33,766 bases of DNA from Nitrospirota bacterium. GTDB taxonomy: Bacteria; JACPQY01. The stretch is from assembly GCA_016190245.1 (NCBI GenBank), contig JACPQY010000085.1, forward strand, positions 99,095-132,860. Reading direction: 5' to 3'. The notes beneath the pieces were generated by a model. The model was given only the letters and a program-made list of their open reading frames with translations. It was not told where the DNA came from and did not search any database. This document shows, piece after piece, positions 1-8,461 of the stretch. Position numbers and translations under genes: made by a program. Positions within the stretch are counted from its first letter, which is position 1; every line of letters starts with the position of its first letter.

Positions 1-125
1 CGCCAGAAGTGTATCGAAAGGGTAAGGGATTCTTCGGTGAAACGGCCGCGCGGGCGTCGTCATTGCTCGCAGGCTATCACCCGCGCGACCCACGGGCCAG
101 ACCGCGCCACGCCCGCGGCGAGGGT

Positions 126-917
126 CTACTTCCCCTTGAACTCAGGCTCGCGCTTCTGAATGAATGCGCTCACGCCCTCAACCAAATCTTCGGTCTGAGT
201 CACGAGCGTCTGGCACAGCGCCTCGTACTCAAGGGCCGCACGGAGGTCGGACTCGACCTGCCGGTACACCGCGCGCTTGACAAGCCTCATGGGGACAGCC
301 GGCCCCTTCGCCAGTTTTCCCACGAACGCCTCGGTCACGGCCCGCAGTTCGGCGGGTTCGGCCACCTTGTTGACAAGACCGACCCGGAGGGCCTCGTCCG
401 CCTCGATCATCTCGGAGGTCCAGATGAGCTCCAGTGCCTTCGAAAGGCCGACCAGTCGAGGAATGAGATACGTGCCGCCCATGCCGGGACTGAGCCCGAT
501 CCGGAGAAAGCCCGTGCTCAGCTTCGCCGCGCGGGACATGATCCGGATGTCGCACGCCAGCGCCAGCATCATCCCCGCGCCCACCGCGTGCCCATTGATC
601 ATCGCCACCGTCGGGATCTCGATCTCCGTGACGCAGAGGAACTTGGGGTAGAACTTGAGGAACCCTTCGCGGCGCTCGGGAGGCGGGAGCTGGAAATCCG
701 CCGAGGTGCTCCGGAGGTCACCGCCGGAGGAAAACGACTTCCCTTCCCCCCCGATCACGAATACGCGCACGTCACGATCGTTCTTCACCTCCGTGACCAC
801 GCGGGAGAACTCGTCCCCCATTTCATTGCTCATCGCGTTGCGCATGTCCGGCCGGTTCAGTGTGACCCAGACGACGCCGTCTCTGCGTTCAACCTTCAGC
901 GTGGTGTATTCGGCCAT
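126..917 (-). CDS. enoyl-CoA hydratase/isomerase (crotonase family)
   Basis: A 263-residue protein of normal crotonase length. The oxyanion-hole segments are visible: GKSFSSGGDL near residues 59-68 and NGHAVGAGMMLALACDIR near 108-125, followed by the LGLSPGMGGTYLIPRLVG-type stretch (here IGLSPGMGG). The family hydrates or isomerises enoyl-CoA thioesters in the cytosol. A GGAGGG ribosome binding site lies 6 nt before the ATG, which fixes the start. Its neighbours are ethylmalonyl-CoA pathway genes, so crotonyl-CoA or a branched enoyl-CoA is a reasonable substrate. That is inference, because sequence alone does not fix substrate in this family. It is transcribed away from the mce-mcl pair. Confidence 0.93.
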   Translation of the reverse strand: MAEYTTLKVERRDGVVWVTLNRPDMRNAMSNEMGDEFSRVVTEVKNDRDVRVFVIGGEGKSFSSGGDLRSTSADFQLPPPERREGFLKFYPKFLCVTEIEIPTVAMINGHAVGAGMMLALACDIRIMSRAAKLSTGFLRIGLSPGMGGTYLIPRLVGLSKALELIWTSEMIEADEALRVGLVNKVAEPAELRAVTEAFVGKLAKGPAVPMRLVKRAVYRQVESDLRAALEYEALCQTLVTQTEDLVEGVSAFIQKREPEFKGK

Positions 918-973
918 CAGCCCTCCTTCATTCAGATCGCCCTGAGATTGGTTGCGATTCTAGCCCGTGTTCG

Positions 974-1098
974 TTCAACACCCCCCATCCTCTCCGCCAC
1001 GGGCGGATTCCCCCGCAAGGGGGGAAGGGATCGGAAAAGAGGCGACCCACCTCATTTCCCCCTCCCCCTCGATGGGGGAGGGTCAGGGTGGGGGTGAA
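974..1098. repeat. interspersed palindromic repeat, copy 1 (intergenic)
   Basis: Imperfect inverted repeat upstream of the crotonase gene. It begins TTCAACACCCCCCATCC and ends GGGTGGGGGTGAA, with internal CCCCCGCAAGGGGG and CCCCTCGATGGGGG hairpins. The same element recurs at 13479-13591, where it lies inside a coding sequence. Confidence 0.8.
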
Positions 1099-1318
1099 CC
1101 TGCACTCTAGTCCAAACGGGAGGAGTGGGCACGTCAACTCGCCGGTGTGGGAACGTCTTCCTGAGGGCAGAGGGACTCAAACGGGTGCAGAACCGAGTTC
1201 CCTCCGCCTCCAAGCCGGCCTGACGGCGGCCTCCGGCAGGAGGAGCGAGATTTCGCGGACGCGATAGTGCAGGGGCCGTCCGCCTCCCGCCGGCCCCCGC
1301 GAATACCAGCGTCCTACA

Positions 1319-1717
1319 CTACGCAGCCTCGGGCGTGCCCTGCTCGAAGTCGAGTCGCAGATTCTGCTCCGGTGCTCGGATCTCGCCCATGTACCGCCCA
1401 CCCTCTTGGGCAAGCGCCTGGGCCATCAGCTTTCGGTGACAGAAGGCATCCGGCGGGCAGTAGCAGGTCAACACCACCCGGTACCGGCTGAGGAGCTCCT
1501 CCCACGCGCGGAAGTTCGTCTCCCGCGTTCGCCGGAGGTGCTCGAGGTACCAACTGGCGTATGCCTGCTTGCCGACGCGCCCCCGCTTGAACGCCATCAC
1601 CATTCCCCATGATGGCGGCGCGAAAACGCGCCCGATCCCCCGCGCCGTGCCGATCGACACGTCAACGGCGTCCGGCCATTTGTAATGGCCGACGCACGCG
1701 GTATAGATCTCCCCCAT
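1319..1717 (-). CDS. conserved hypothetical protein, DUF488-like C-terminal motif
   Basis: About 132 residues from the ATG at 1717, which has AAGGGGG seven bases upstream. In-frame ATG 1741 and GTG 1753 are longer alternatives with poorer ribosome binding sites. Near the C-terminus is the segment LTCYCPPDAFCHRKLMAQAL, a Cys/His-rich signature resembling the end of DUF488-type proteins, whose biochemical role is not established. No signal peptide or membrane segment is seen. The gene stands alone between two repeat-containing spacers, with no operon partner to suggest a job. Confidence 0.6.
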   Translation of the reverse strand: MGEIYTACVGHYKWPDAVDVSIGTARGIGRVFAPPSWGMVMAFKRGRVGKQAYASWYLEHLRRTRETNFRAWEELLSRYRVVLTCYCPPDAFCHRKLMAQALAQEGGRYMGEIRAPEQNLRLDFEQGTPEAA

Positions 1718-2229
1718 GTTCGGCCCCCTTGGGACCTCCATCGTCCCGGTCACTGCTTTTCAGGCCCATCCTTTGGCGTTGCGGGGGGTGGGAGGGCTCC
1801 AATCCTTGGCCGCTCCACCCGTCGCACGCAGCCTTGCAGTGCTACCCCCTATCCCTTCCGTGGGGGCTATCCTACTCATTCATTAGTATAGCAAACCATA
1901 CACCAATGTCAAGTCGCACCCATGTGTATTGGATGGAACCCACAACCTTTCTCATGCGCTCCTTCATGCCTTGTGAGCCTCTCCCCATTGCTGGGGATTC
2001 TTGTCCTCAAACGTCGACTTTCCCGACACCGGGCGTGGCCGCGCGCCCAACGCTCGGCCAAAACCAGCCTATCGGGAAGTCCACGTTCCCACCGGTTCGG
2101 ACCCGGACGCATGGGAATGCGTCCCTACGGGGATGGTGTTGGAACCTCTTCCCGGCCGCCACGGACCGCTATCTTCGTAGGGACCGATTCCTATCGGTCC
2201 GAATCGGGATCCTTACGGACGAAGCCGGT
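1718..2229. other. intergenic region with REP-like hairpins
   Basis: I see no convincing gene in these 512 bases. The right half carries two perfect short hairpins: GGACGCAT/ATGCGTCC at 2105-2124 and GGACCGAT/ATCGGTCC at 2181-2200, each next to a CGTAGGGA- or CCCTACGG-type motif. The second belongs to the same family as 3937-3956. Confidence 0.6.
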
Positions 2230-2258
2230 TTGACATCCTCGAGCGCGGAGGTTATGTA
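2230..2258 (+). promoter_or_regulatory. sigma70-type promoter for mce-mcl
   Basis: TTGACA at 2230-2235, a 17-bp spacer, then TATGTA at 2253-2258. The predicted start is near 2265, about 23 nt before the mce ATG. Confidence 0.6.
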
Positions 2259-2287
2259 AGCCCAGCGAAGCCCACAACGCGAAGAGC

Positions 2288-2695
2288 ATGTTCCGCAAAA
2301 TCGACCACATCGGGATTGCCGTGCCGAACCTGGCCGAGGCCCTGCGAGTTTACCGAGACACACTTGGATTCACGGTGGACCATCAACAGCGCGTGGAGGA
2401 CCAGCAGGTCACGACCGCGTTTATCCCTGTCGGCGGTACCCACCTTGAGCTCCTGGAGCCCACCTCCCCCGACAGTCCCATCGGCAAGTTCCTGGCCAAG
2501 CGCGGGGCCGGGCTGCATCACGTGGCCATCGCCGTGGACGACATAGAGGCCGCGATCAGGGACTACACCAGCCGGGGCATCCGGATGATCGATCCCAAGC
2601 CGCGCCTCGGCGCGCATGGGAAGAAGATCGCGTTCGTGCATCCCAAGTCCACCGGTGGGATTCTGCTCGAGCTGTGCGAAACACCGGAGAAATAG
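2288..2695 (+). CDS. mce: methylmalonyl-CoA epimerase
   Basis: A 135-residue vicinal-oxygen-chelate (glyoxalase fold) protein of the usual epimerase length. Candidate metal ligands are in expected places: H7 (KIDHIGIAV), E54 (THLELLEP), H78 (LHHVAIAVDD) and E128 (GGILLELC). The family interconverts (2R)- and (2S)-methylmalonyl-CoA, and in the ethylmalonyl-CoA route the same enzyme also epimerises ethylmalonyl-CoA. It lies 31 bp upstream of the lyase gene and shares its promoter. PccB and the B12-dependent mutase elsewhere in the window make the pathway assignment coherent. Confidence 0.93.
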   Translation: MFRKIDHIGIAVPNLAEALRVYRDTLGFTVDHQQRVEDQQVTTAFIPVGGTHLELLEPTSPDSPIGKFLAKRGAGLHHVAIAVDDIEAAIRDYTSRGIRMIDPKPRLGAHGKKIAFVHPKSTGGILLELCETPEK

Positions 2696-2726
2696 GCGCC
2701 CCGCGTCTTGTTGAAGGAGGAGATCC

Positions 2727-3773
2727 ATGTTTGTGGTTGACGAAGGCAAGCGAACGGTAGTCCCTCGGACAGAACTCACCTACCCGGGCCACGACCTGAA
2801 ATTCCATCGCAACGCCGCGGATCCGGTGAAGGCGCCCGTGGACCACGTCATGGCCGATCTCGAGGACGCCTGCCCATACGAATTCAAGGGCGAGAAGAGC
2901 CGCAAGACGGTGATCGAGGCGTTCAACACCCTCGACTTCGGCCGGAAAGTGATCACGTTCCGTCCCAACAACATCAAGTCGCCGTTTTTCGAGGACGACG
3001 TCCGCGCCGTGGTGGCGGGTGCGCCGAACCGCTTCCACGGGGTAATCCTGCCCAAGATCTTCGGGCCGGAGGACGTTCACCGCCTGGCCAAACTGCTGGA
3101 CGACTGCGAGCGCAAGGCCGGCTGGCGGTTCAAGCTCCAGATCGAGACGCTCATCGAGAACCCGGTGTCGCTGGAAAACGCCTACGAGATCGCCGCCTGC
3201 TCGCCACGGATGGCCGGGTTGATTTTCGGGATCGCGGACTACTCATCGTGGATGAGGATTCGAGACATCGTAAAAGATCAGAACATCAACTTTGCCTATG
3301 CGAAACAGCGGACCGCGGCCGCCGCGAAGTCCCACGGCCTTCACGCCATCGACAACGTGTACCTCCGCCTTCCCCGCAAAGGCGCTGCACCGGAGGAGCT
3401 GGCCGACATCGAGAAAGGACAGCGCGAGAAGAACCTCGGCGCGGCGGCAATGGGGATGGACGGGACTTGGGTCATTCATCCCAGCCAGATCGCCATCGCC
3501 AACGAGTGCTACACACCGACGCCGCAGCAGGTGGAAGACGCCAAGCGCGTGATCGAGATGTACCACGCGCAAGGGGGCGGCGCGATGTTCGACCAGGAGA
3601 AGGGCGAGATGGTGGACGAGGCCACGGCCAAGATGGCGCTCGGGGATCTCTCGAAGGGCGTCCAGGCGGGCGTCGTGGACGCCGCCTATCTGGCGGAAAA
3701 GGCCGCTCGCAGCGCGAAGATCACGGGGTACGACATCCTCCGGGCCGGTCGAGAGGCCCGAGCGGCGGCCTGA
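2727..3773 (+). CDS. mcl: CitE/HpcH-family lyase, probable malyl-CoA/methylmalyl-CoA lyase
   Basis: 348 residues of the HpcH/HpaI aldolase-citrate lyase beta (CitE) superfamily, a TIM-barrel Mg-dependent C-C lyase. Seen are the acidic DLEDACP segment (about residues 46-52, metal/CoA region), KVITFRPNN, IETLIENP (near 140) and GMDGTWVIHPSQIAIANE (near 246-263), all typical of malyl-CoA lyases. AAGGAGG lies just before the ATG. In the ethylmalonyl-CoA pathway this enzyme cleaves methylmalyl-CoA to glyoxylate and propionyl-CoA. The neighbouring mce and the pathway genes downstream support that role, though another CitE-like activity cannot be excluded. Confidence 0.82.
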   Translation: MFVVDEGKRTVVPRTELTYPGHDLKFHRNAADPVKAPVDHVMADLEDACPYEFKGEKSRKTVIEAFNTLDFGRKVITFRPNNIKSPFFEDDVRAVVAGAPNRFHGVILPKIFGPEDVHRLAKLLDDCERKAGWRFKLQIETLIENPVSLENAYEIAACSPRMAGLIFGIADYSSWMRIRDIVKDQNINFAYAKQRTAAAAKSHGLHAIDNVYLRLPRKGAAPEELADIEKGQREKNLGAAAMGMDGTWVIHPSQIAIANECYTPTPQQVEDAKRVIEMYHAQGGGAMFDQEKGEMVDEATAKMALGDLSKGVQAGVVDAAYLAEKAARSAKITGYDILRAGREARAAA

Positions 3774-3817
3774 GGCGGCCGGCAGGCCTCGGAGCCTATC
3801 CGAAAACCCCGGCACTC

Positions 3818-3956
3818 GTAGGGGAGCATCTTTCAGATGCTCCCTCCTCATGGGCGGGTCTGCCTGCCTGTCCGCCGCGGCGGACAGGCGGGAAGACCCG
3901 CCCCTACAGGGGTTCTAGGATAGGCTGTTGGAGTAGGGATCGATTCTCATCGATCC
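3818..3956. repeat. compound REP-like palindromic cluster
   Basis: Outer GTAGGGG (3818) pairs with CCCCTAC (3901-3907). Inside are GGAGCATCT/AGATGCTCC (3823-3843) and GGGCGGGTCT/AGACCCGCCC (3852-3903), the latter enclosing a perfect 22-bp palindrome at 3867-3888. A further hairpin GGATCGAT/ATCGATCC (3937-3956) matches the copy at 2181-2200. The cluster lies between convergent mcl and the dipeptidase and may terminate both; its last bases overlap the dipeptidase 3' end. Confidence 0.75.
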
Positions 3957-4948
3957 GGTCCTCCCGGCCAATTGCGCTTTAGATACCCCATCGCGTTGTC
4001 GAACAGGATCTTGCGGCTGAGAGTCTCGCCGAAGCGCTTGACGAGCGCATCGTGAAGGCGTGGCATCCCGGCAATGTCACCGATCTCCTTGAGCAGAACG
4101 ACGCCGCCCATGTCGCTCCCGATGGCCACGTGATCCTCGCCCCCCAGCGAGAGCCAGTGGTCCAGGTGGCGGAAGACGTCCTCCATCTTCCCCCACACGG
4201 CGCCGATCCGCAGATAGTGCGGGTAGAGGATCACTCCTAGCAACCCATCCCGCCGGATGATCTCGCGGCTCTGGTCGTCCGTGAGGTGCCGGTCGTGGCG
4301 GCAAACGGATTTCGCTCCGCCATGGGAGTAGATCGGCGCGCGCTTCGCGACCTCCATCACATCCCAGAATCCCTTCTCGGACGAGTGCGCCACGTCCACG
4401 ATGAGGCCCGCCTTCTCCATCCCCCCGATCAGCCGCCGGCCGAATGCGCGCAAGCCCTTTGTGCGGGTGAACCGCGAGGCCAGATAGGTATCGCCGACCG
4501 GCGTGTTGATGAAGTGCGTGAGCGTAATGTAGAAGACGCCCCTCTGCTTGAAATACGCGAGGTTGGCGGGATCGTTCCCGACGTGATGTCCGCCCTCCAG
4601 GGCGAGCACGGCCGCGATCTTTCCACCGGCAACCGCGGCTTGGATCTCCGCGGGCGTTTTTGCATGCACGAGCACATCGGGGTGGCGTGCCACTAACCCC
4701 TCGAAAAGGGCGATCTGAGCCTTCGCGGTCTCAAAACAGTCTCGATGGGGCCAACGGAAGAACGCATAGACGGCGAAGGTGAGCAGTTTCACGCCGCTCT
4801 CGCGAATCCGCGGGACGTCGATGTGACTTGAGGTCGGGAGGTACGGAAGGAGCCAGGGTGTCCGGCCGCGCGTGTCGAGGGTCTTGCGCCAGTAGTACAT
4901 GGACATCAGCGCGTGCGAGTGCAAATCGGCCATGGGGAGAAGATCCAT
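3947..4948 (-). CDS. membrane dipeptidase-like protein (peptidase M19)
   Basis: About 333 residues from the ATG at 4948; an ATG at 4933 is also possible and neither has a clear ribosome binding site. The frame stays open further upstream only because it crosses a palindromic repeat. Metal-binding and active-site motifs of the renal dipeptidase family are present: ADLHSHA at the N-terminus, LALEGGHHVG, VDVAHSSEKGFWDV and SHGGAKSVCRHDRHLTDDQ, then GSDMGG near the end. The family hydrolyses dipeptides with a binuclear zinc centre. No signal peptide is seen with this start, so a cytosolic place is likely. The gene is a single unit facing away from the AlkD-like gene. Confidence 0.88.
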   Translation of the reverse strand: MDLLPMADLHSHALMSMYYWRKTLDTRGRTPWLLPYLPTSSHIDVPRIRESGVKLLTFAVYAFFRWPHRDCFETAKAQIALFEGLVARHPDVLVHAKTPAEIQAAVAGGKIAAVLALEGGHHVGNDPANLAYFKQRGVFYITLTHFINTPVGDTYLASRFTRTKGLRAFGRRLIGGMEKAGLIVDVAHSSEKGFWDVMEVAKRAPIYSHGGAKSVCRHDRHLTDDQSREIIRRDGLLGVILYPHYLRIGAVWGKMEDVFRHLDHWLSLGGEDHVAIGSDMGGVVLLKEIGDIAGMPRLHDALVKRFGETLSRKILFDNAMGYLKRNWPGGPDR

Positions 4949-5051
4949 GGGGATGGAGTCTACCGCCGATCCCGGTCCCACGCACTTGCTCGCGATCCGA
5001 CATGGGGAGATAGTGGGATGTAGGGGAAACCATGGCCGGGTATTCGGGGCT

Positions 5052-5141
5052 GAGATTGCTTCGCTCCGCTCGCATTGACAGAGGGTTGGTGTCATTGCGA
5101 AGGAGTCCCCGCCACCCGGCGGGGACGACTCAAGCAATCTC
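5052..5141. repeat. interspersed palindromic repeat
   Basis: Inverted ends GAGATTGCT (5052-5060) and AGCAATCTC (5133-5141) enclose GCTTCGCTCCGCTCGCATTG and a CCCCGCCACCCGGCGGGG hairpin. This is the familiar 'CERSEAI' type of interspersed repeat found in many environmental bacteria. Confidence 0.75.
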
Positions 5142-5177
5142 GGCCAAGACTTGTCCACCGCACCAGTAGTGCGCTTC

Positions 5178-5960
5178 ATGAAGTCGCCGTCGACCAAGCC
5201 GAGACAAACGGCCCCACCGAACAGTTTCCACACCGAGGTCCGCGAGGCCCTCGAGCGGAAAGCACACCGCCGCGTGAAGGAGTCCTACGAGAGGTATTTC
5301 AAGGGGGCGGTGCAATTCGTCGGTGTGCGCACGCCCGCCGTGCGCGCAGTCGAACGAGCGATGAAGCCGCACTTCTTGCGTCTGACCGTTCCTGAAGCCA
5401 GCCGCGAGGCATTGGCCCTGCTCGCGTCTCCATTCATGGAGGAAAGGCAGATCGCTGTGAGCCTCTTGCGCTCCATGGCAAAGAGTCTATCGAACGATTT
5501 TCTGGACCGCTTGGAGCCGCTCTTTGACGGCACAGTGAAGGATTGGGGCTCGTGCGACGGCGTTGCGGGGCGCGTCCTGCGCCATCTGCTCAAGCGCGAT
5601 CCCAAGTTCCTCTATCGTGTGATCTCATGGAGCACGTCGCGCAACCTCTGGCGCCAACGGGCCTCGGCGGTGGCCTTCGTCAACGAGGCCCGCCACGGCC
5701 GCTACAACAAGGAAATCCTGACGGTGTGCGAAAACATCGTGGGGAATCCCGAGAGGTTCGTTCAACTCGGTCTGGGATGGGTGCTTCGGGAGCTCTTCCT
5801 CGCGAACCGCGATCTTGCCCTTGGGTTCCTCGCCGCGCACTACCCTCAGATCAGCCGGGAGGGGCTGCGTTACGCCATCGAGAAGATGCCGGTCTCGCTG
5901 CGCGAGCGAATCTTGACGGAACACGCGAAGGCGCAGCGATCGGGCACCGGAAGGCGCTGA
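5178..5960 (+). CDS. DNA alkylation repair protein (AlkD-like HEAT-repeat family)
   Basis: 260 residues from the ATG at 5178; a TTG at 5151 would add nine residues. The sequence is helical and HEAT-like, with the family hallmark KDWGSCDGVAGRVLRHLL followed by LWRQRASAVAFVNEAR and a C-terminal REGLRYAIEKMP helix. Members of the AlkD/AlkC family are DNA glycosylases that remove bulky or positively charged alkyl bases without base flipping. The Asp in the WGSCD motif lies where the family's catalytic-site Asp is expected. The gene is convergent with pccB and shows no functional link to it. Confidence 0.82.
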   Translation: MKSPSTKPRQTAPPNSFHTEVREALERKAHRRVKESYERYFKGAVQFVGVRTPAVRAVERAMKPHFLRLTVPEASREALALLASPFMEERQIAVSLLRSMAKSLSNDFLDRLEPLFDGTVKDWGSCDGVAGRVLRHLLKRDPKFLYRVISWSTSRNLWRQRASAVAFVNEARHGRYNKEILTVCENIVGNPERFVQLGLGWVLRELFLANRDLALGFLAAHYPQISREGLRYAIEKMPVSLRERILTEHAKAQRSGTGRR

Positions 5961-5978
5961 ACAGGCAGCGCCCCGCGC

Positions 5979-7562
5979 TCAGACCGGGAAGACGCCGTGG
6001 CGCTTGGGCGGGCGCTCGATCTGCTTGTCCCACGCCAGTTCGAGCATCCGGGCGATCGCGAGCCGCGTTTCCCGGGGGTCGATCACATCGTCAATCATCG
6101 CCTGGCGGGCGGGCAGGAAGGGGTGAATGTTCTTCTTGATCTCTTCGATGAGCGCCTGTTTCATGGCCTCCGGGTTGTCGCTGGCCTCCAGACCCTTGCG
6201 CGCGAAGATGCTCACGAAGCCCTCGGGCCCCATGAGGGCGATCTCCGCCGTGGGCCACGCCGCGATGTAGTCCGGCTCGTAGGCGCGACCGTTCATCACA
6301 AAGTAGCCCGCGCCGTAGGCCTTGCGGATCACGATCGTGATCTTGGGCACCGTCGCCGAGGCCACGGCGTGAAGCATCTTGGAGCCGTGACGGATAATGC
6401 CCTCCTTCTCGACTTTCGATCCCACCATGAAGCCCGGCACGTCCACGAGGAAAACGAGCGGGATGCGGAAGGCATCGCAGAGCCCGACGAATCGCGCGGC
6501 TTTGTCGGCGCTGTCGTTGTCCAGCACGCCGCCGAAGTACATCGGGTTGTTGGCCACGATGCCCGCGGGCCGGCCGCCGAACCGGGCCAGACACGTCACG
6601 AGGCTACGCGCCCACTTGGGCTTCATTTCGAAATACTTCCCGTGGTCGGCAATCATGCCGATGAGCCGCTTCATGTCGTAGGCGCGGCGCGGGTTCTCCG
6701 GGACGATCGTGAGGAGCCCTTCCTCGCGGCGGTCCACGGGGTCGTCGCACGGAACCACCGGCGGGACTTCATCGCAGAAGGAGGGGAAGTAGGAGAGATA
6801 GTCACGGATGACCTTCATGCACGCCTCGTCGTTTTCCACTTCGAGGTCGCCCACGCCGCTGAGCTCGCAGTGGACTTTCGAGCCGCCCATTTCCTCTTCG
6901 GTGACGTCCTCGCCGATCGCGGCCTTCACGAGATACCGGCCGCCGAGGGCCATCGAACTGGTCCCTTTCACCATGGGCACGAAGTCGGCCAGGCCCGGCA
7001 GATAGGCCGTGCCCGCGGCGCCCGGTCCGACCATCGCGCAGACCTGCGGGACCACGCCGCTCATCACAACCTGCTCGCGGAAGAGATACCCCATGCCGGC
7101 GAACAGCGAGGCCTGCTCGTGCCCCCCCCCCGACTCGTGGATCCGCGCGCCGGCGGAATCGCACAGCCAGATGATCGGCATCCGCCACTTGAGCGTCATC
7201 TCACGCAGGCGGGTCACTTTGGTCTCACCGGTCACCCCGATAGACCCCCCGAGGACGGTGAAGTCATACGCCGCCACGCCCACCCTTCTTCCCTCGATCT
7301 TGCCGTAGCCGGTCACGACGCCGTCCGCCGCTCCACGCACGTCCCGGCCGGGCAGAACCTTGAGCTCGGGATACGGCTCGGCGAGGATGCCGAATTCCAC
7401 GAAGCTGCCCGGGTCGAGCAGAAGGTCGATCCTCTCCCGGGCGGTGAGCTTCCCTTTCGCGTGCTGTTTGGTGACTTTCTCGGGCCCACCCATCTCTTTG
7501 GCCCGGGCCCGCTTGCTCTCGATCTCAGCGACAAGGTCTTTCATCGTGGCCATGGCTCTCAT
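5979..7562 (-). CDS. pccB: acyl-CoA carboxylase, carboxyltransferase (beta) subunit
   Basis: 527 residues of the biotin-dependent carboxyltransferase family, with two crotonase-fold domains. The N-terminal half has KLTARERIDLLLDPGSF and LCDSAGARI with GGHEQA; the C-terminal half has FLVDVPGFMVGSKVEKEGII and KITIVIRKAYGAGYFVMNGR, the two acyl-CoA/biotin oxyanion regions. It transfers CO2 from biotin to propionyl-CoA (or a related acyl-CoA), giving methylmalonyl-CoA. The propionyl-CoA made by the methylmalyl-CoA lyase and the mce epimerase in this window favour propionyl-CoA. Its ATG overlaps the methyltransferase stop (ATGA), suggesting coupled translation. The biotin carboxylase (alpha) subunit is not in the window. 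Confidence 0.9.
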   Translation of the reverse strand: MRAMATMKDLVAEIESKRARAKEMGGPEKVTKQHAKGKLTARERIDLLLDPGSFVEFGILAEPYPELKVLPGRDVRGAADGVVTGYGKIEGRRVGVAAYDFTVLGGSIGVTGETKVTRLREMTLKWRMPIIWLCDSAGARIHESGGGHEQASLFAGMGYLFREQVVMSGVVPQVCAMVGPGAAGTAYLPGLADFVPMVKGTSSMALGGRYLVKAAIGEDVTEEEMGGSKVHCELSGVGDLEVENDEACMKVIRDYLSYFPSFCDEVPPVVPCDDPVDRREEGLLTIVPENPRRAYDMKRLIGMIADHGKYFEMKPKWARSLVTCLARFGGRPAGIVANNPMYFGGVLDNDSADKAARFVGLCDAFRIPLVFLVDVPGFMVGSKVEKEGIIRHGSKMLHAVASATVPKITIVIRKAYGAGYFVMNGRAYEPDYIAAWPTAEIALMGPEGFVSIFARKGLEASDNPEAMKQALIEEIKKNIHPFLPARQAMIDDVIDPRETRLAIARMLELAWDKQIERPPKRHGVFPV

Positions 7563-8293
7563 TCGCTCCCGTCTGCCGGAATTCGGCCACGCTTCGGTCG
7601 GTCGCCGCCCCGCGCGCCGGCCTTGCGGCCGAGCATGACCAGCGCGGGCGTTCCGTCGAGTCGCCGCGCCTCGGCTTCGGCCAAGGGGAGACCCGCCAGA
7701 AGGGCGCGCGCATCATCGAGATCGGGACCGTAGCCCGCCACTCCCATGCGGAAGGCGATCACCGCCAGACCTTTTATCACAGCCGGTACACGGTAACGCC
7801 CGACGAACCGCCGGGCATCATCCAGCTTGCAACCGCGGTCGGCCTCGAGGACCATGAGCCGTCCCCCGCGGCGCAGCACCCTCACGCACTCCGCCATGCC
7901 GCGCTCTTGGTCGGGCCAGTGCTTTATGGAGGCGATGCTGTAGACCCCGTCAAAAGTCTCGTCGGGAAACGGCAGATCGAGGGCGGAGGCGCGGACCACA
8001 CGGACCCGACCGTCGCAACCCCGCGTCCGACGCGTGACCCGCTTCACCTGCCCCCACGAGAGGTCCAGGCCGGTGATCTGCAAACCTGGATTTCGAGAGG
8101 CGATGTCCGCAGTAATCTGGCCCCCGCCGCAGCCCACCTCGAGGAGGTGTCCACGCGGAGGAATCATCTGTGCGAAATCGGCATCCCTTTCCTTCTTCAG
8201 GTCGAGCACCGCGGGAGCGATGAACCGATCATAGAACCACGCCTCCCAAGCCGAGTACGGCGCAGTGATGTCGAACGATCCGCTACCGATCAT
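7559..8293 (-). CDS. SAM-dependent methyltransferase, class I
   Basis: 244 residues from the ATG at 8293, chosen because GGAGGG lies 5 nt upstream; the frame is open further but those starts lack a ribosome binding site. Class I methyltransferase motifs are clear: LLEVGCGGGQITADIA (SAM-binding motif I), ITGLDLS (motif II), VRASALDLPFPDETFDGVYS (motifs III-IV) and ECVRVLRRGGRLMVLE (motif V). This is the Methyltransf_11 (UbiE-like) pattern. The substrate is unknown. It is the first gene of an apparent two-gene operon with pccB. Confidence 0.85.
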   Translation of the reverse strand: MIGSGSFDITAPYSAWEAWFYDRFIAPAVLDLKKERDADFAQMIPPRGHLLEVGCGGGQITADIASRNPGLQITGLDLSWGQVKRVTRRTRGCDGRVRVVRASALDLPFPDETFDGVYSIASIKHWPDQERGMAECVRVLRRGGRLMVLEADRGCKLDDARRFVGRYRVPAVIKGLAVIAFRMGVAGYGPDLDDARALLAGLPLAEAEARRLDGTPALVMLGRKAGARGGDRPKRGRIPADGSE

Positions 8294-8326
8294 GATGGCC
8301 CTCCAGTCCCGACCCACGGCGCCCAT

Positions 8327-8356
8327 TGTATACGCCAAGCGCTCGACAAGGTCCAA
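8327..8356 (-). promoter_or_regulatory. putative promoter for methyltransferase-pccB
   Basis: On the minus strand TTGGAC (8356-8351), an 18-bp spacer and TATACA (8332-8327). The overlapping TACAAT (8330-8325) is an alternative -10. A start near 8320 would leave a 27-nt leader carrying the GGAGGG. Confidence 0.45.
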
Positions 8357-8419
8357 CCCCAAGCCGAGCCCACCACCCACCACCAAAGAGTCCACCCGCC
8401 CATTGAGGGACTACCGGGG

Positions 8420-8448
8420 TTGACATGACCCGACCGATTCGCTAATCC
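8420..8448 (+). promoter_or_regulatory. sigma70-type promoter for the mcd-mch-ccr genes
   Basis: TTGACA (8420-8425), a 17-bp spacer and TAATCC (8443-8448). The predicted start near 8455 leaves only about seven bases before the mcd ATG, and no ribosome binding site is seen there. Confidence 0.5.
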
Positions 8449-8461
8449 AAGAAACAGTCTA

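Noticed and set aside
9-1097. A 362-residue open frame on the plus strand over the crotonase gene
   Set aside because: It is antisense to a clear enoyl-CoA hydratase, has Arg/His-rich shadow composition and runs through a palindromic repeat.
4949-5233. Longer start for the dipeptidase
   Set aside because: The extra 95 residues are encoded by the 5052-5141 palindromic repeat and its surroundings and precede the family's usual start.
5997-7733. A 578-residue plus-strand frame opposite pccB
   Set aside because: It is a GC-rich antisense shadow of a well-conserved carboxyltransferase, with no recognisable domain.
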